DNA of 38,092 bases from an uncultured Prevotellaceae bacterium (GCA_900314655.1 OMWC01000033.1:1-38092), one strand, 5' to 3'; shown: positions 22,545 to 31,036, numbered from the stretch's first letter. Made by a program: numbers and translations. Notes: generated by a model from the letters alone, not told the origin.

Positions 22545-24752
22545 CTAATTAATGGTACATGTCTGAGTTAAACGGAGATCGGCTGAAGAAGAACCAACGA
22601 GGACTTCCACCTCTCCGGCTTCCAACTGCCAGTTTTCGATAGCGGCATTCCAGTCTTTCATGTCGTTGCGGCGAAGCAAGATACTCACACGCTTCTGCTC
22701 GCCCTTGCCTAAGGCAACTCGCTGGAAGCCTTTCAACTCCAGCGCAGGACGCTCCAAGGCCGAGTGCTTGCGGGATACATACACCTGAGCCACCTCTTCG
22801 GCATTAAACGATGAATGGTTCTTCAGGTCGAACTCCACACGGATACCTTCGGCATTAGGCGTCGCCGTGAGATTGCTGTATTCGAAAGTGGCATAGGAAA
22901 GTCCATAGCCGAAGGGATAGGCCACGGGCAACTGCTTGGTCGTAAACCAGCGGTAACCTACCAGAAGTTCTTCGGCATAGGGAGCGATGAGTTCCTGATT
23001 GCGGTCGTTTTTCTCGCGGTTCACCAAACCTACGAAGATATCACCCTGCTGATCGCGTTCTTTTAACTGCTGAGGATAGGACCCCGTGGCATAAGCCGGT
23101 GAATCCTCCAGCTTAATGGGAAAAGTGAAGGGAAGTTTTCCCGACGGAGAGACCTTGCCCATAAGCACATCACCAAGAGCCGTACCGCCTTCTGAACCGT
23201 TGAACCAAGAAATGAGAAGTGACTTTGAGGCATCTCTGACCGCCTCCAATTCCAGGGGGCCACCAGCCACGACAACGGTAACCAGATTCTTATTCGCTGC
23301 TGCCAAAGCCTTGGCCGCTTCATTCTGCCCTTGCGGCATCTTGATTGACACGCGGTCGGAACCTTCCGTCTCAATCTCACGGTTATCACCGGCCACAAAG
23401 ATGACAACATCGGCCTTGCGGGCTAACTTCACGGCTTCTGCAAGCAGTTTGCGATCAGGAGCCATCTGGGGTGAAACGCGCTTGTTGCGTTGTTGTGCGC
23501 CATAAGTCGGATAGCCTTGTGCCCACATAACCTCGGCCCCATTTCCTACGGCCTCGCGGATTCCATCCAGAGGAGTCACTTCGCGCAGGGTCTTCACCCC
23601 AGCACCGACTCCGCCCAAAGCCTGTTTGCACCGGGCATTGTCGCCAATCACGGCGATCTTCTTCACGCGCTTGAGATTCAGCGGGAGCAAACCGTCGTTC
23701 TTCAGCAAGACGATGGAACGCTTAGCCACCTCATAGGCCGTCTTCAACTGTTCGGGCTTGGCCGTCATCTCCACGTTGGCTTTATCTTTGGGAATAGGCT
23801 TCACCAACAGACGCACACGGAGCAGTTCCCTGACGCGCTGGTCTATCACGGCCTCACTGATAATACCGCTTTTCACCGAGTCCAGCAAAGCCTTTCCCAT
23901 AAAACGATTGCCGGGCATCTCCACATTCATACCTGCCACCACAGCCGACGTGGCATGAACGCCACCCCAGTCGCTGATCACGATGCCTGGAAATCCCCAA
24001 CGTTTGCGGAGCACATCGGTGAGCAGCATCTCGTTGTCGGAACACCATTTGCCATCCACCTTGTTATAGGCAGCCATCACACCCCAGGCATCACCCTCGC
24101 GGACAGCCATCTCGAAAGGTTTTAGGTAAATCTCATTCATGGCGCGCGGCGACACCCTCACATCCACAAAGCCGCGATAATTCTCCTGATTGTTCAGGGC
24201 ATAATGTTTTAGGCAGACGGCTGTTCCCGTCTCCTGACAGCCCTTGGTATAGGCCACGGCCAGAAAACCGCTGAGCAAGGGGTCCTCGCTGAAGTATTCA
24301 TAGGTTCGTCCACCCGTGGGTATGCGTTGGATATTAATGGCGGGTCCCAAGATCATATCCTTACCGCGAAGACGGGCCTCGATGCCCATGCCACGACCAT
24401 AGGCATAAGCCATTTCCGTGCTCCAGGTAGCAGCAAGGGCTGAACCTGTTGGGAAAAAGGTAGCAGAATCGGTGGTGAGACGAAGGGAATTCCAGCTATG
24501 CGGCTCCATTTCCTCACGGATTCCGAAAGGGCCGTCAGCATATTCGATGTCGGCAATGCCCAGACGTTCCACACCGGCAGAAGAGAACATATGCTTGCCG
24601 TGAAGCATCTCCACCTTCTCTTCCAAAGTCATCTGGGAAATAATTCCGCTGATCTTCTCCTCGTTCGACAGCAGAGTCTGAGCTTGCAAAGACACAGAGA
24701 TGACAAACATGAAGAGTGTTGCTAAAAACATTCTTGAAAAAAGGGCTTTCAT
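22545..24752 (-). CDS. Glycoside hydrolase family 3 beta-glucosidase, exported
   Basis: A 735-residue enzyme that removes beta-linked sugars (beta-glucosidase or beta-xylosidase) from oligosaccharide ends. A signal peptide (residues ~1-24, ending SLQAQ) sends it to the periplasm. The N-terminal TIM barrel shows YADGPFGIR, GPAINIQRIPTGGRTYEYFSEDP, LKHYALNNQE and the nucleophile motif VISDWGG with Asp261. The C-terminal alpha/beta domain (VVIFVAGDNREIETEGSDR, which holds the likely acid/base region) and a fibronectin-like end (YVSRKHSALERPALELKGF) follow. No PA14 insertion is present. The exact substrate cannot be read from sequence. Downstream lies the scar of another exported protein gene. 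Confidence 0.92.
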   Translation of the reverse strand: MKALFSRMFLATLFMFVISVSLQAQTLLSNEEKISGIISQMTLEEKVEMLHGKHMFSSAGVERLGIADIEYADGPFGIREEMEPHSWNSLRLTTDSATFFPTGSALAATWSTEMAYAYGRGMGIEARLRGKDMILGPAINIQRIPTGGRTYEYFSEDPLLSGFLAVAYTKGCQETGTAVCLKHYALNNQENYRGFVDVRVSPRAMNEIYLKPFEMAVREGDAWGVMAAYNKVDGKWCSDNEMLLTDVLRKRWGFPGIVISDWGGVHATSAVVAGMNVEMPGNRFMGKALLDSVKSGIISEAVIDQRVRELLRVRLLVKPIPKDKANVEMTAKPEQLKTAYEVAKRSIVLLKNDGLLPLNLKRVKKIAVIGDNARCKQALGGVGAGVKTLREVTPLDGIREAVGNGAEVMWAQGYPTYGAQQRNKRVSPQMAPDRKLLAEAVKLARKADVVIFVAGDNREIETEGSDRVSIKMPQGQNEAAKALAAANKNLVTVVVAGGPLELEAVRDASKSLLISWFNGSEGGTALGDVLMGKVSPSGKLPFTFPIKLEDSPAYATGSYPQQLKERDQQGDIFVGLVNREKNDRNQELIAPYAEELLVGYRWFTTKQLPVAYPFGYGLSYATFEYSNLTATPNAEGIRVEFDLKNHSSFNAEEVAQVYVSRKHSALERPALELKGFQRVALGKGEQKRVSILLRRNDMKDWNAAIENWQLEAGEVEVLVGSSSADLRLTQTCTIN

Positions 24753-24847
24753 AAAGACTAATTCGTTTAGGATTAATAATAAGATTTTCAGTTATACATG
24801 CTATATACAGGCAGCCGAAACCAGTCTGCCGCAGACTTTTCATGGAA

Positions 24848-24874
24848 GGGACACGGGGTCGCTTCCCCATGTCC
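24848..24874 (-). terminator. Hairpin after pyrH
   Basis: gggacacgggg (24848-24858) pairs with ccccatgtccc (24864-24874), with one G-T pair. It lies between the pyrH stop and the GH3 start. No T-run follows, so it may be weak or an attenuator for GH3. Confidence 0.5.
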
Positions 24875-24888
24875 CGTAAGAGCGTGTT

Positions 24889-25599
24889 TTAGCTATGCAC
24901 CAGCGTGCCGATTTCCTCGCCTTCCATCACCTTCTTCAGGTTACCCACAACGTCCATGTTGAACACATAGATGGGCAGATGGTTGTCGTTGCACATCACG
25001 ACTGCCGAGAGGTCCATCACCTTCAGTCCGCGCTCCAGCACTTCATTATAGGTGATGTCGTGGAACTTCGTGGCTGTCGGGTCTTTCTCCGGATCGGCGG
25101 TATAGATGCCATCCACGCGCGTACCTTTCAGCATTACGTCAGCCTCGATCTCCACACCGCGGAGCGAAGAACCCGTATCGGTGGTGAAATAAGGAGAACC
25201 TGTTCCGGCCGAGAAGATACATACCATGCCGTCCTCCATGGCCTCGATGGCTTTCCATTTGGTATAGAACTCACCGATAGGCTCCATACGGATAGCCGTC
25301 AATACCTTGTTTTTCACGCCTGCAACACTCAGCGCAGAACTCAATGCCAGGGAATTGATAACCGTGGCAAGCATTCCCATCTGGTCGCCTTTTACTCGGT
25401 CGAAACCTTTCTGGCTTCCACTCAGGCCACGGAAGATGTTGCCACCGCCAATCACGATACCAATCTGGATGCCCATCTCGTGCACTTCCTTAATCTGCTC
25501 TGCATACTCGGCAAGCCGCTGGGGGTCAATGCCATAACCCTGCTTACCCATCAGGCTCTCGCCCGAAAGTTTCAGAAGAATTCTTTTAAATCTAGCCAT
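24889..25599 (-). CDS. pyrH: UMP kinase
   Basis: Phosphorylates UMP to UDP in pyrimidine nucleotide synthesis; a hexameric cytoplasmic amino-acid-kinase-fold enzyme regulated by GTP and UTP in other bacteria. 236 residues, with KRILLKLSGESLMG at the start, IVIGGGNIFRG near residue 50, and GTGSPYFTTDT and DLSAVVMCNDNHLPIYVFN in the second half. All are typical. birA lies 26 nt upstream in the same direction and is probably cotranscribed. A hairpin follows. Confidence 0.96.
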   Translation of the reverse strand: MARFKRILLKLSGESLMGKQGYGIDPQRLAEYAEQIKEVHEMGIQIGIVIGGGNIFRGLSGSQKGFDRVKGDQMGMLATVINSLALSSALSVAGVKNKVLTAIRMEPIGEFYTKWKAIEAMEDGMVCIFSAGTGSPYFTTDTGSSLRGVEIEADVMLKGTRVDGIYTADPEKDPTATKFHDITYNEVLERGLKVMDLSAVVMCNDNHLPIYVFNMDVVGNLKKVMEGEEIGTLVHS

Positions 25600-25625
25600 A
25601 ACTATATATAATTAATGTATAAGAT

Positions 25626-26348
25626 TCATATCACAAACGCTACTTCCTTGAAGGCATAGCGCCGACGTTGGCCTTGGGCGTCGAGCAATACCAGATGACC
25701 ATCGTTCTCCACGTCGATCAACTCCGCCTCAAACTCCCCCTCGGCATCGCGATATGGGTAGATGCCTTCCCTGCGATACAAATGGCGACGGTATTTCTCA
25801 CGGATGCTGTCAATGTGGAAATGCTCGAATTGCCATACCAGTTCCTCCGTCAGCCCCTGAAGCACTTCCTCACGATTCCATTCCTTATTCTCTATCATGC
25901 GTAGGGAAATCGGATTGGGCGCATCGCTTTCAAACACCGTTTGGTTCACATTCAGTCCGATGCCAATGATACAGTCCCTGATATGCTCTCCGCTCAGACT
26001 GTTCTCTATCAGGATGCCGGCAATCTTAAAGTCGCCCACGTAGATGTCGTTTGGCCATTTGATACTGACAGCCGCATCCGTTACACCCGACAGATAGCGA
26101 TGAATCGTCTCCGCCACAGCCATCGAAATGATATACTGGTCTTTCGCAAGCACTTCGTCTGGATGTATCAGAACGCTGAAAGTCAGGTTCTTTCCTGCCT
26201 CACTCTCCCAATGGTTAGTACCTTGTCCGCGACCTTTTCGCTGGAAATCCGTCCACACCACGGTCATATTTTCGTCTTCCCCCGGTGTGTATTGCCTCAG
26301 AAAGTCGTTCGTACTGTCGGTCTCTTCAAGATACAATGTCTTTACCAT
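25626..26348 (-). CDS. birA: Biotin-[acetyl-CoA carboxylase] ligase
   Basis: Attaches biotin to the biotin carboxyl carrier domain via biotinyl-AMP. The 240 residues start directly with the catalytic domain: EETDSTNDFL, QRKGRGQGTNHWES (biotinyl-AMP loop), and IKWPNDIYVGDFKIAGILIE. An SH3-like C-terminal domain follows. The N-terminal helix-turn-helix of E. coli BirA is absent, so it is not expected to repress biotin genes. It has a strong predicted promoter and pyrH follows 26 nt later. Confidence 0.94.
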   Translation of the reverse strand: MVKTLYLEETDSTNDFLRQYTPGEDENMTVVWTDFQRKGRGQGTNHWESEAGKNLTFSVLIHPDEVLAKDQYIISMAVAETIHRYLSGVTDAAVSIKWPNDIYVGDFKIAGILIENSLSGEHIRDCIIGIGLNVNQTVFESDAPNPISLRMIENKEWNREEVLQGLTEELVWQFEHFHIDSIREKYRRHLYRREGIYPYRDAEGEFEAELIDVENDGHLVLLDAQGQRRRYAFKEVAFVI

Positions 26349-26389
26349 GTCTCGTTCCGATGTTCATCCATCCTTTTGTTTTCTGATGA

Positions 26390-26420
26390 CAAAAATACAA
26401 CTTTTATGCGAGACTTCAAA
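26390..26420 (-). promoter_or_regulatory. Predicted birA promoter
   Basis: On the minus strand TTTG (26417-26420), 19 bp, TATTTTTG (26390-26397). The spacing is ideal and the start would be about 36 nt before the birA ATG. A TATTTTTG box for the divergent tadA lies at 26431-26438, so the two promoters are back to back. Confidence 0.65.
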
Positions 26421-26430
26421 AGATTTTTTG

Positions 26431-26438
26431 TATTTTTG
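26431..26438 (+). promoter_or_regulatory. Predicted -7 box of tadA
   Basis: TATTTTTG ends 8 bp before the tadA ATG at 26447, giving an almost leaderless mRNA. No good -33 TTTG at 19-21 bp is seen. Confidence 0.45.
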
Positions 26439-26446
26439 CTGCGAAT

Positions 26447-26902
26447 ATGACAAAAACGGAAGAACAAAATCGAAAAGACGAATTCTACATGCGCCGCGCA
26501 CTTGAAGAAGCGCATGCTGCATTAGAGGAAGGCGAGATTCCCATTGGGGCCGTCATCGTATGCCGCGACCGGATTATCGCCCGCGCACACAACATGACGG
26601 AGACGCTCACCGACGTTACTGCCCACGCTGAGATGCAGGCCATTACGATGGCTGCCAACCAACTGGGCGGCAAGTATCTCACCGAATGCACGCTCTACGT
26701 CACCGTGGAACCCTGCGTGATGTGTGCCGGTGCTATGGGATGGGCCCAGTTGCCCCGTATTGTATATGGTACGCGCGATGAGAAACGCGGCTACGTCAAC
26801 TATGCCCCCAAGGCCTTCCATCCAAAGGCCAAAATAATTGGCGGCATCCTCGAAGAAGAATGCCGCCAACTAATGACTGATTTCTTTAAGTCTAAACGGT
26901 AA
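26447..26902 (+). CDS. tadA: tRNA-specific adenosine deaminase
   Basis: Converts A34 to inosine in the anticodon of tRNA-Arg(ACG). A 151-residue zinc deaminase with HAEM (His and catalytic Glu, near residue 65) and PCVMCAGA (two zinc Cys, near residue 92). The family core MRRALEEA.A..EGEIPIGAV begins at about residue 15. The start at 26447 adds a short leader, MTKTEEQNRKDEF, which is charged and common in the family. It is transcribed away from birA. Confidence 0.94.
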   Translation: MTKTEEQNRKDEFYMRRALEEAHAALEEGEIPIGAVIVCRDRIIARAHNMTETLTDVTAHAEMQAITMAANQLGGKYLTECTLYVTVEPCVMCAGAMGWAQLPRIVYGTRDEKRGYVNYAPKAFHPKAKIIGGILEEECRQLMTDFFKSKR

Positions 26903-26940
26903 ACCGTCTTTCGCCTTTCATGAAGGCCACGGCCGTTTCC

Positions 26941-27789
26941 TTACTTCACGAGAATCACCAGATACTTGGAAGTGCTCCAGAAAGTCTGGGGATTAGTGAT
27001 GCGAAGCACATACTGGTCCTTCGAATCGCGTGTCAGCGTGTAGCTGCCACCGGGATGAGCGGTCAGCAATTCGGCCGACTTTGAGTACAGCTTGATTTCC
27101 TTGTCCACGCGGATATCAATCTTCGTGAAGTAGTTCTTGTTGAAGTTGCCCTGAAGCACCTTGCCCTTCACCAGGATGTTCTGGTCCTTCAGCTCGCGCT
27201 TCGTGCCAAATACATACCAAGCGGTGTTCAGCTGCTTGTCTTGCGTATTGATCACTTCGGTCTTCTGGCTGCTTTCCTGCTGCAGGTTCGATACGTCGGT
27301 ATTCAGGTTGTTGATGGTCTCATCCAGCTGGGAGATGTGGATATCCTTCGAATCCAACTCAGCGCGCAACTGCTGCAGCTGCTGTTCCTTCTCTTCCATC
27401 TGGCTGGTTAGCGTCTCAATGGTCTTCTTCAGTTCGTCACCCTTGAAGCTGCTCTCTCTCAACTGCTGCTGCAACTTGTTGATGAGCTGCTTATTCTGCA
27501 TCATGCGCTGAGAGATAAACTGGATGTTCTCACGGATCTGCTGAGCCTTGTCAGCACCCTCTCCTGCCTGAGCCACCGTCACGCGGTTTTCAGCCTCCGT
27601 AATCTGACGGAAACCTTCCTGAATGTCATTCAGGGTAGCCATCATGTCGTTGATTTCATTGTCCTTCTGGGCAATAATCTTTTGCAGAGAGTCAGCCTGG
27701 CTGATACTTGCCAGGTTCTGAGCTGGTTTCTCATTCTTACATGCCACCATTGCCAACAGGCACAGGGCCACAAAAAGTAATTTCTTCAT
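26941..27789 (-). CDS. Coiled-coil lipoprotein, Cbp1-like
   Basis: A 282-residue protein with a lipoprotein signal (MKKLLFVALCLLAMVAC, Cys at residue 17). A long coiled coil (residues ~30-180, heptads rich in Q, E, K, L) follows, then a compact C-terminal domain with LNTAWYVFGTKRELKDQNIL, FTKIDIRVDKEIKLYSKSAELLTAHPGGSY and TFWSTSKYLVILVK. This layout matches the Bacteroides Cbp1 family, named for a collagen-binding glycoprotein of B. fragilis. Whether this protein binds collagen is not established. It follows rsmI by 43 nt in the same direction, with no promoter box between, so it is probably cotranscribed with rsmI. Confidence 0.75.
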   Translation of the reverse strand: MKKLLFVALCLLAMVACKNEKPAQNLASISQADSLQKIIAQKDNEINDMMATLNDIQEGFRQITEAENRVTVAQAGEGADKAQQIRENIQFISQRMMQNKQLINKLQQQLRESSFKGDELKKTIETLTSQMEEKEQQLQQLRAELDSKDIHISQLDETINNLNTDVSNLQQESSQKTEVINTQDKQLNTAWYVFGTKRELKDQNILVKGKVLQGNFNKNYFTKIDIRVDKEIKLYSKSAELLTAHPGGSYTLTRDSKDQYVLRITNPQTFWSTSKYLVILVK

Positions 27790-27832
27790 AATTTCCTTTT
27801 TAATTAGATTATTTCGTTTTTACCTTATTCCT

Positions 27833-28534
27833 TTAACCTTCGTCTTTAGCCTTACGTCTTTCATCCTTCAAGTTTCGTCCTTCCACGACGATCACGAACT
27901 CACCTTTTGGCTCGCGCTCCTGAAAATGGGCTATCACCTCGGCAAGCGTGCCCCGCACACTCTCCTCGTGAACCTTCGATATCTCACGGCAGCAACTCAC
28001 TTGACGATCCTCTCCAAAAAACTCCCTGAACTGTTGCAAGGTCTTCAACACCCTGTAGGGACTCTCGTAGAATACCATCGTGCGCTCCTCCGTGCTCAAC
28101 TGCTCTAGGCGCGTCTGTCGTCCTTTCTTCTGCGGCAGGAAACCCTCAAAGCAGAAACGGTCGCAGGGCAGTCCGCTCGACACCAAAGCTGGCACAAAAG
28201 CCGTCGCTCCCGGTAATGTCTGTACTTCAACCCCTGCGGCCACCGCCTCACGAACCAGATAGAAGCCCGGGTCGCTGATACCTGGTGTTCCTGCATCGCT
28301 GATCAGCGCGATGGTCTGCCCAGCCTTCAGCCGTTCCACGATTCCGGCAGTCGTGCCATGCTCGTTGAACTTATGGTGCGACATCAGGTGGTTCTTGATA
28401 TCGAAGTGCTTCAGCAGGATGCCGCTCGTACGCGTATCCTCAGCCAGCACCAGGTCGGCCTCTCGGAGCAATCGGATAGCACGCATGGTCATATCCTCCA
28501 TGTTGCCCACAGGAGTTGGAATGATGTACAACAT
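27833..28534 (-). CDS. rsmI: 16S rRNA 2'-O-ribose C1402 methyltransferase
   Basis: Methylates C1402 of 16S rRNA at the decoding centre with S-adenosylmethionine. The start MLYIIPTPVGNMEDMTMRA is the family start. An upstream frame exists to 28603 but crosses the predicted rsmI promoter at 28550-28581, so the ATG at 28534 (or 28540, two codons upstream) is chosen. Seen: VLAEDTRTS, GTPGISDPGF and RFCFEGFLP. The last ~13 residues (NLKDERRKAKDEG) come from a short repetitive stretch (cgtcttt-type) in the spacer. Divergent from tdk with a shared control region. Confidence 0.93.
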   Translation of the reverse strand: MLYIIPTPVGNMEDMTMRAIRLLREADLVLAEDTRTSGILLKHFDIKNHLMSHHKFNEHGTTAGIVERLKAGQTIALISDAGTPGISDPGFYLVREAVAAGVEVQTLPGATAFVPALVSSGLPCDRFCFEGFLPQKKGRQTRLEQLSTEERTMVFYESPYRVLKTLQQFREFFGEDRQVSCCREISKVHEESVRGTLAEVIAHFQEREPKGEFVIVVEGRNLKDERRKAKDEG

Positions 28535-28549
28535 ACCCATTACGAAGTA

Positions 28550-28581
28550 CAAAAGTAAGGTATTTATTCTAACCAAGCAAA
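28550..28581 (-). promoter_or_regulatory. Predicted rsmI promoter
   Basis: On the minus strand TTTG (28578-28581), 20 bp, TACTTTTG (28550-28557). Expected start near 28544. It fixes the rsmI start codon at 28534-28540. Confidence 0.65.
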
Positions 28582-28596
28582 AAAAACGGTCATTTC

Positions 28597-28628
28597 TTTG
28601 CAATTTTTAAAACGTTTCCTTATCTTTG
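28597..28628 (+). promoter_or_regulatory. Predicted tdk promoter
   Basis: TTTG (28597-28600), 20 bp, TATCTTTG (28621-28628). Expected start near 28634, about 14 nt before the tdk ATG. Its -33 element is 16 bp from that of the divergent rsmI, so the two polymerases would compete. Confidence 0.65.
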
Positions 28629-28647
28629 TGCGGAAAAATAAGTTCTT

Positions 28648-29268
28648 ATGACAAATAATCTTGATGGGGAAATGCACCGCCCCGGCCGAATAGAAGTGGT
28701 GTGCGGCTCGATGTTCTCGGGCAAGACAGAAGAACTCATACGCCGACTCAGACGCGCCAAGTTTGCCCGGCAGCGCGTGGAAATCTTCAAGCCCAGCATC
28801 GACACCCGATACTCTGATGAGGAAGTGGTCAGCCACGACCAGAATGCCATCCTCTCCACACCCATCGACTCTTCGTCTAGCATTCTCCTGCTGGCAAGCG
28901 ACATCGACGTGGTAGGTATTGACGAAGCCCAGTTCCTCGACGAAGGCCTTGTTCAGGTATGCAACGAGCTGGCCAATCGTGGCGTACGCGTCATCGTGGC
29001 CGGCCTCGATATGGATTACCGAGGCATTCCCTTCGGTCCCATACCAGCCCTCTGTGCCATTGCCGACGAAGTGACCAAGGTGCATGCCATCTGCGTCAAG
29101 TGCGGATCTCTGGCTTACGTCAGCCATCGCCTCGTGCAGAGCGACAAGCGTGTCCTCCTCGGTGAAACTCAGGAATACGAACCCCTCTGCCGTGAATGCT
29201 ACCAAAAGGTGAGAGCAGAAGAAAGTTCACTTTCAACTGCCGAACCGCCTAAAGCATCGCCATCATGA
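28648..29268 (+). CDS. tdk: Thymidine kinase
   Basis: Phosphorylates thymidine in nucleotide salvage. 206 residues of the type II (bacterial) family: P-loop [11 protein letters not shown] near residues 20-30, VVGIDEAQF (catalytic Glu), and [14 protein letters not shown] (lasso region). Four zinc Cys lie in CVKC and CREC. The C-terminal ~15 residues are not conserved. It is divergent from rsmI and probably cotranscribed with the permease gene 117 nt downstream. Confidence 0.95.
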   Translation: MTNNLDGEMHRPGRIEVVCGSMFSGKTEELIRRLRRAKFARQRVEIFKPSIDTRYSDEEVVSHDQNAILSTPIDSSSSILLLASDIDVVGIDEAQFLDEGLVQVCNELANRGVRVIVAGLDMDYRGIPFGPIPALCAIADEVTKVHAICVKCGSLAYVSHRLVQSDKRVLLGETQEYEPLCRECYQKVRAEESSLSTAEPPKASPS

Positions 29269-29351
29269 CGGCAATGCTATCAAAAGGCCATCCTTGCTGA
29301 AAAGCAGGAGTGAGTTTCAAGTTTCGGAACAAGCCCGCGCGGTAGCCAATT

Positions 29352-29378
29352 CTTCACTCTTCACTCATAACTCTTAAC
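29352..29378. repeat. Heptamer repeat (ttcactc) in the tdk-permease spacer
   Basis: About two units of ttcactc followed by the related ataactcttaactt, just before the AI-2E family gene. Same unit as the repeats at 9068-9106 and 9433-9465. Confidence 0.6.
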
Positions 29379-29385
29379 TTAAAAG

Positions 29386-30546
29386 ATGTTCGAACAGAAA
29401 ATCACATTCGACCGATTCATACGCTGGGCACTCATCGCCCTGCTCGTCTTTGGCGTGCTATACGCCATCAACTACCTCAGCACCGTGCTCCTTCCCTTCT
29501 TCGTTGCATGGTTCATAGCCTATCTGCTCTACCCCATCGTCAAGTTCGTGCAATACCGGCTCCACGTGCCCACCCGCGCGCTCAGCATCATCGTCACACT
29601 CATCTTCGTCATTGCCATCGTTGCAGGAGTTGTATGGCTCATCATACCACCCATGGTGGAGCAGTTCAGTAAGCTCGGTACCCTCATGACAGCCTATATC
29701 CACAAGACTGCCCATATCACCAGCATCCCCGAGACCATCCAGCAATGGATCAACGACAACGGCAAGGAGATACAGAAAATCGTGCAAAGCGAGGACTTTG
29801 CAAACGGCATCCGCGAAGCCCTTCCGCAAGTATTCAAGTTCATCGGACAGGGCTACAGCATCATCGTCAGCATCGTAGGTTCCCTGATTACCCTGCTTTA
29901 TATGTTCTTCATCCTGCTCGACTACGAATTCCTCACCGAAAACTGGATACGCATCTTCCCCAAAAAGGCAAGACCTTTCTGGCATTCGCTGATGAACGAC
30001 GTAGAGAAAGCCCTCAACAGCTACATCCGCGGACAAGGTCTCGTGGCTCTCTCCATGGGTATCCTCTTCTGCATCGGCTTCACCATCATCGACTTCCCCA
30101 TGGCCATCGGCCTCGGCATACTTATCGGCATCATGGACATGGTGCCCTATCTCCACACCTTCGCCCTCATCCCGACCGTCTTCCTGGCTCTGCTCAAAGC
30201 CGTGGATACGGGGCAGAACTTCTGGATTATCCTCATCTCAGCCGTGGCCGTCTTCATTATTGTGCAGATTATCATCGACATGATCATCACTCCCAAGATC
30301 ATGGGCAAGGCCATGGGCCTCAACCCCGCCATCCTGCTGCTCAGCCTCTCCATATGGGGAGCCCTGCTCGGATTCATCGGACTGATCATTGCGCTGCCCC
30401 TCACCACCCTCCTCATTGCCTACTACAAGCGCTATGTAACCAAGGAAGATGACGACGGGAACGCCTTTGACAGCGTCATCGAAGGCAAAGAAATCACCAT
30501 AGCCGAGCCCCAAGAAGAACAAATTATTCAAAAAACTGAAGAATAA
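29386..30546 (+). CDS. AI-2E family transporter
   Basis: A 386-residue inner-membrane protein of the AI-2E family (PF01594; YdiK/TqsA type) with about eight hydrophobic helices. Two N-terminal helices (residues ~13-60) come first, then the periplasmic loop, and then the family core QGYSIIVSIVGSLITLLYMFFILLDY. The C-terminal part includes GLGILIGIMDMVPYLH and IIIDMIITPKIMGKAMGLNP. The real substrate is unknown; members export diverse small molecules or ions. No promoter box precedes it, so it is read with tdk. The spacer (29269-29385) carries heptamer-type repeats. Confidence 0.85.
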   Translation: MFEQKITFDRFIRWALIALLVFGVLYAINYLSTVLLPFFVAWFIAYLLYPIVKFVQYRLHVPTRALSIIVTLIFVIAIVAGVVWLIIPPMVEQFSKLGTLMTAYIHKTAHITSIPETIQQWINDNGKEIQKIVQSEDFANGIREALPQVFKFIGQGYSIIVSIVGSLITLLYMFFILLDYEFLTENWIRIFPKKARPFWHSLMNDVEKALNSYIRGQGLVALSMGILFCIGFTIIDFPMAIGLGILIGIMDMVPYLHTFALIPTVFLALLKAVDTGQNFWIILISAVAVFIIVQIIIDMIITPKIMGKAMGLNPAILLLSLSIWGALLGFIGLIIALPLTTLLIAYYKRYVTKEDDDGNAFDSVIEGKEITIAEPQEEQIIQKTEE

Positions 30547-30547
30547 T

Positions 30548-30578
30548 TTTGCAGTTTCGATTTTTAATCGTAACTTTG
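30548..30578 (+). promoter_or_regulatory. Predicted tRNA-Lys promoter
   Basis: TTTG (30548-30551), 19 bp, TAACTTTG (30571-30578). A full match to the Bacteroidetes pattern; expected start near 30584, about 21 nt before the mature tRNA. Confidence 0.7.
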
Positions 30579-30604
30579 CACCCGCTTTTCCGAAGCAAAC
30601 CGGA

Positions 30605-30680
30605 GATCCGCTAGCTCAGCTGGTAGAGCACAACACTTTTAATGTTGGGGTCTTGGGTTCGAGCCCCAAGCGGATCACCA
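30605..30680 (+). tRNA. tRNA-Lys, anticodon TTT
   Basis: A standard 76-nt cloverleaf: acceptor GATCCGC/GCGGATC, D arm GCTC...GAGC, anticodon stem CAACA/TGTTG with loop CTTTTAA, T arm TTGGG-TTCGAGC-CCCAA, discriminator A, encoded CCA. A promoter and a terminator are both visible. Confidence 0.97.
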
Positions 30681-30682
30681 AG

Positions 30683-30718
30683 AAACAGCAAGTAACGTAA
30701 TGATTACTTGCTGTTTTT
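30683..30718 (+). terminator. Terminator of tRNA-Lys
   Basis: aaacagcaagtaa (30683-30695) pairs perfectly with ttacttgctgttt (30704-30716) and runs into Ts. Confidence 0.85.
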
Positions 30719-30753
30719 ATATGATTAACAAACGACTAAACATCAGAAGCGTT

Positions 30754-30841
30754 GTTTCCACCCATTGGAAACAACGCTTCCACCCAATGGAAACCACCTT
30801 TCCACTCATTGGAAGCAACCTTTCCGCCCAGTGGAAAGAAT
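30754..30841. repeat. Tandem array of 22-bp period, four clear units (array D)
   Basis: Units start at 30754, 30776, 30798 and 30820 with pattern ttccacccattggaaac. Each is a dyad with ttcca and tggaa arms, so each unit can form a tiny hairpin. A degenerate unit precedes at 30732 and another may follow at 30842. The pattern resembles array B in reverse orientation. The spacer 30719-31003 shows no supportable gene. Confidence 0.8.
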
Positions 30842-31003
30842 GCTTGCAATGCCCACAACTTTATCCCCTGCCTTTAAACCTTATTTTTCAACCCTAAAAA
30901 CGATTATTTTCCACCATTTTGCAACAAAAACAAAGGGTATTTCGGCTGTTGTCGCAAATAAGCGCGCTCGCCATCACAAAAGAAAACGGAAAGCCACAAA
31001 ATG

Positions 31004-31036
31004 TTTGGAACATCATCATTTTACACCCTAACTTTG
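31004..31036 (+). promoter_or_regulatory. Predicted promoter of the PepSY-like protein gene
   Basis: TTTG (31004-31007), 21 bp, TAACTTTG (31029-31036). Expected start near 31043 with an AT-rich leader of about 78 nt. Confidence 0.65.

Noticed and set aside
28535..28603. Longer rsmI with 23 extra N-terminal residues
   Set aside because: The extension crosses the predicted rsmI promoter and does not resemble the family, which begins at MLYIIPTPVG.
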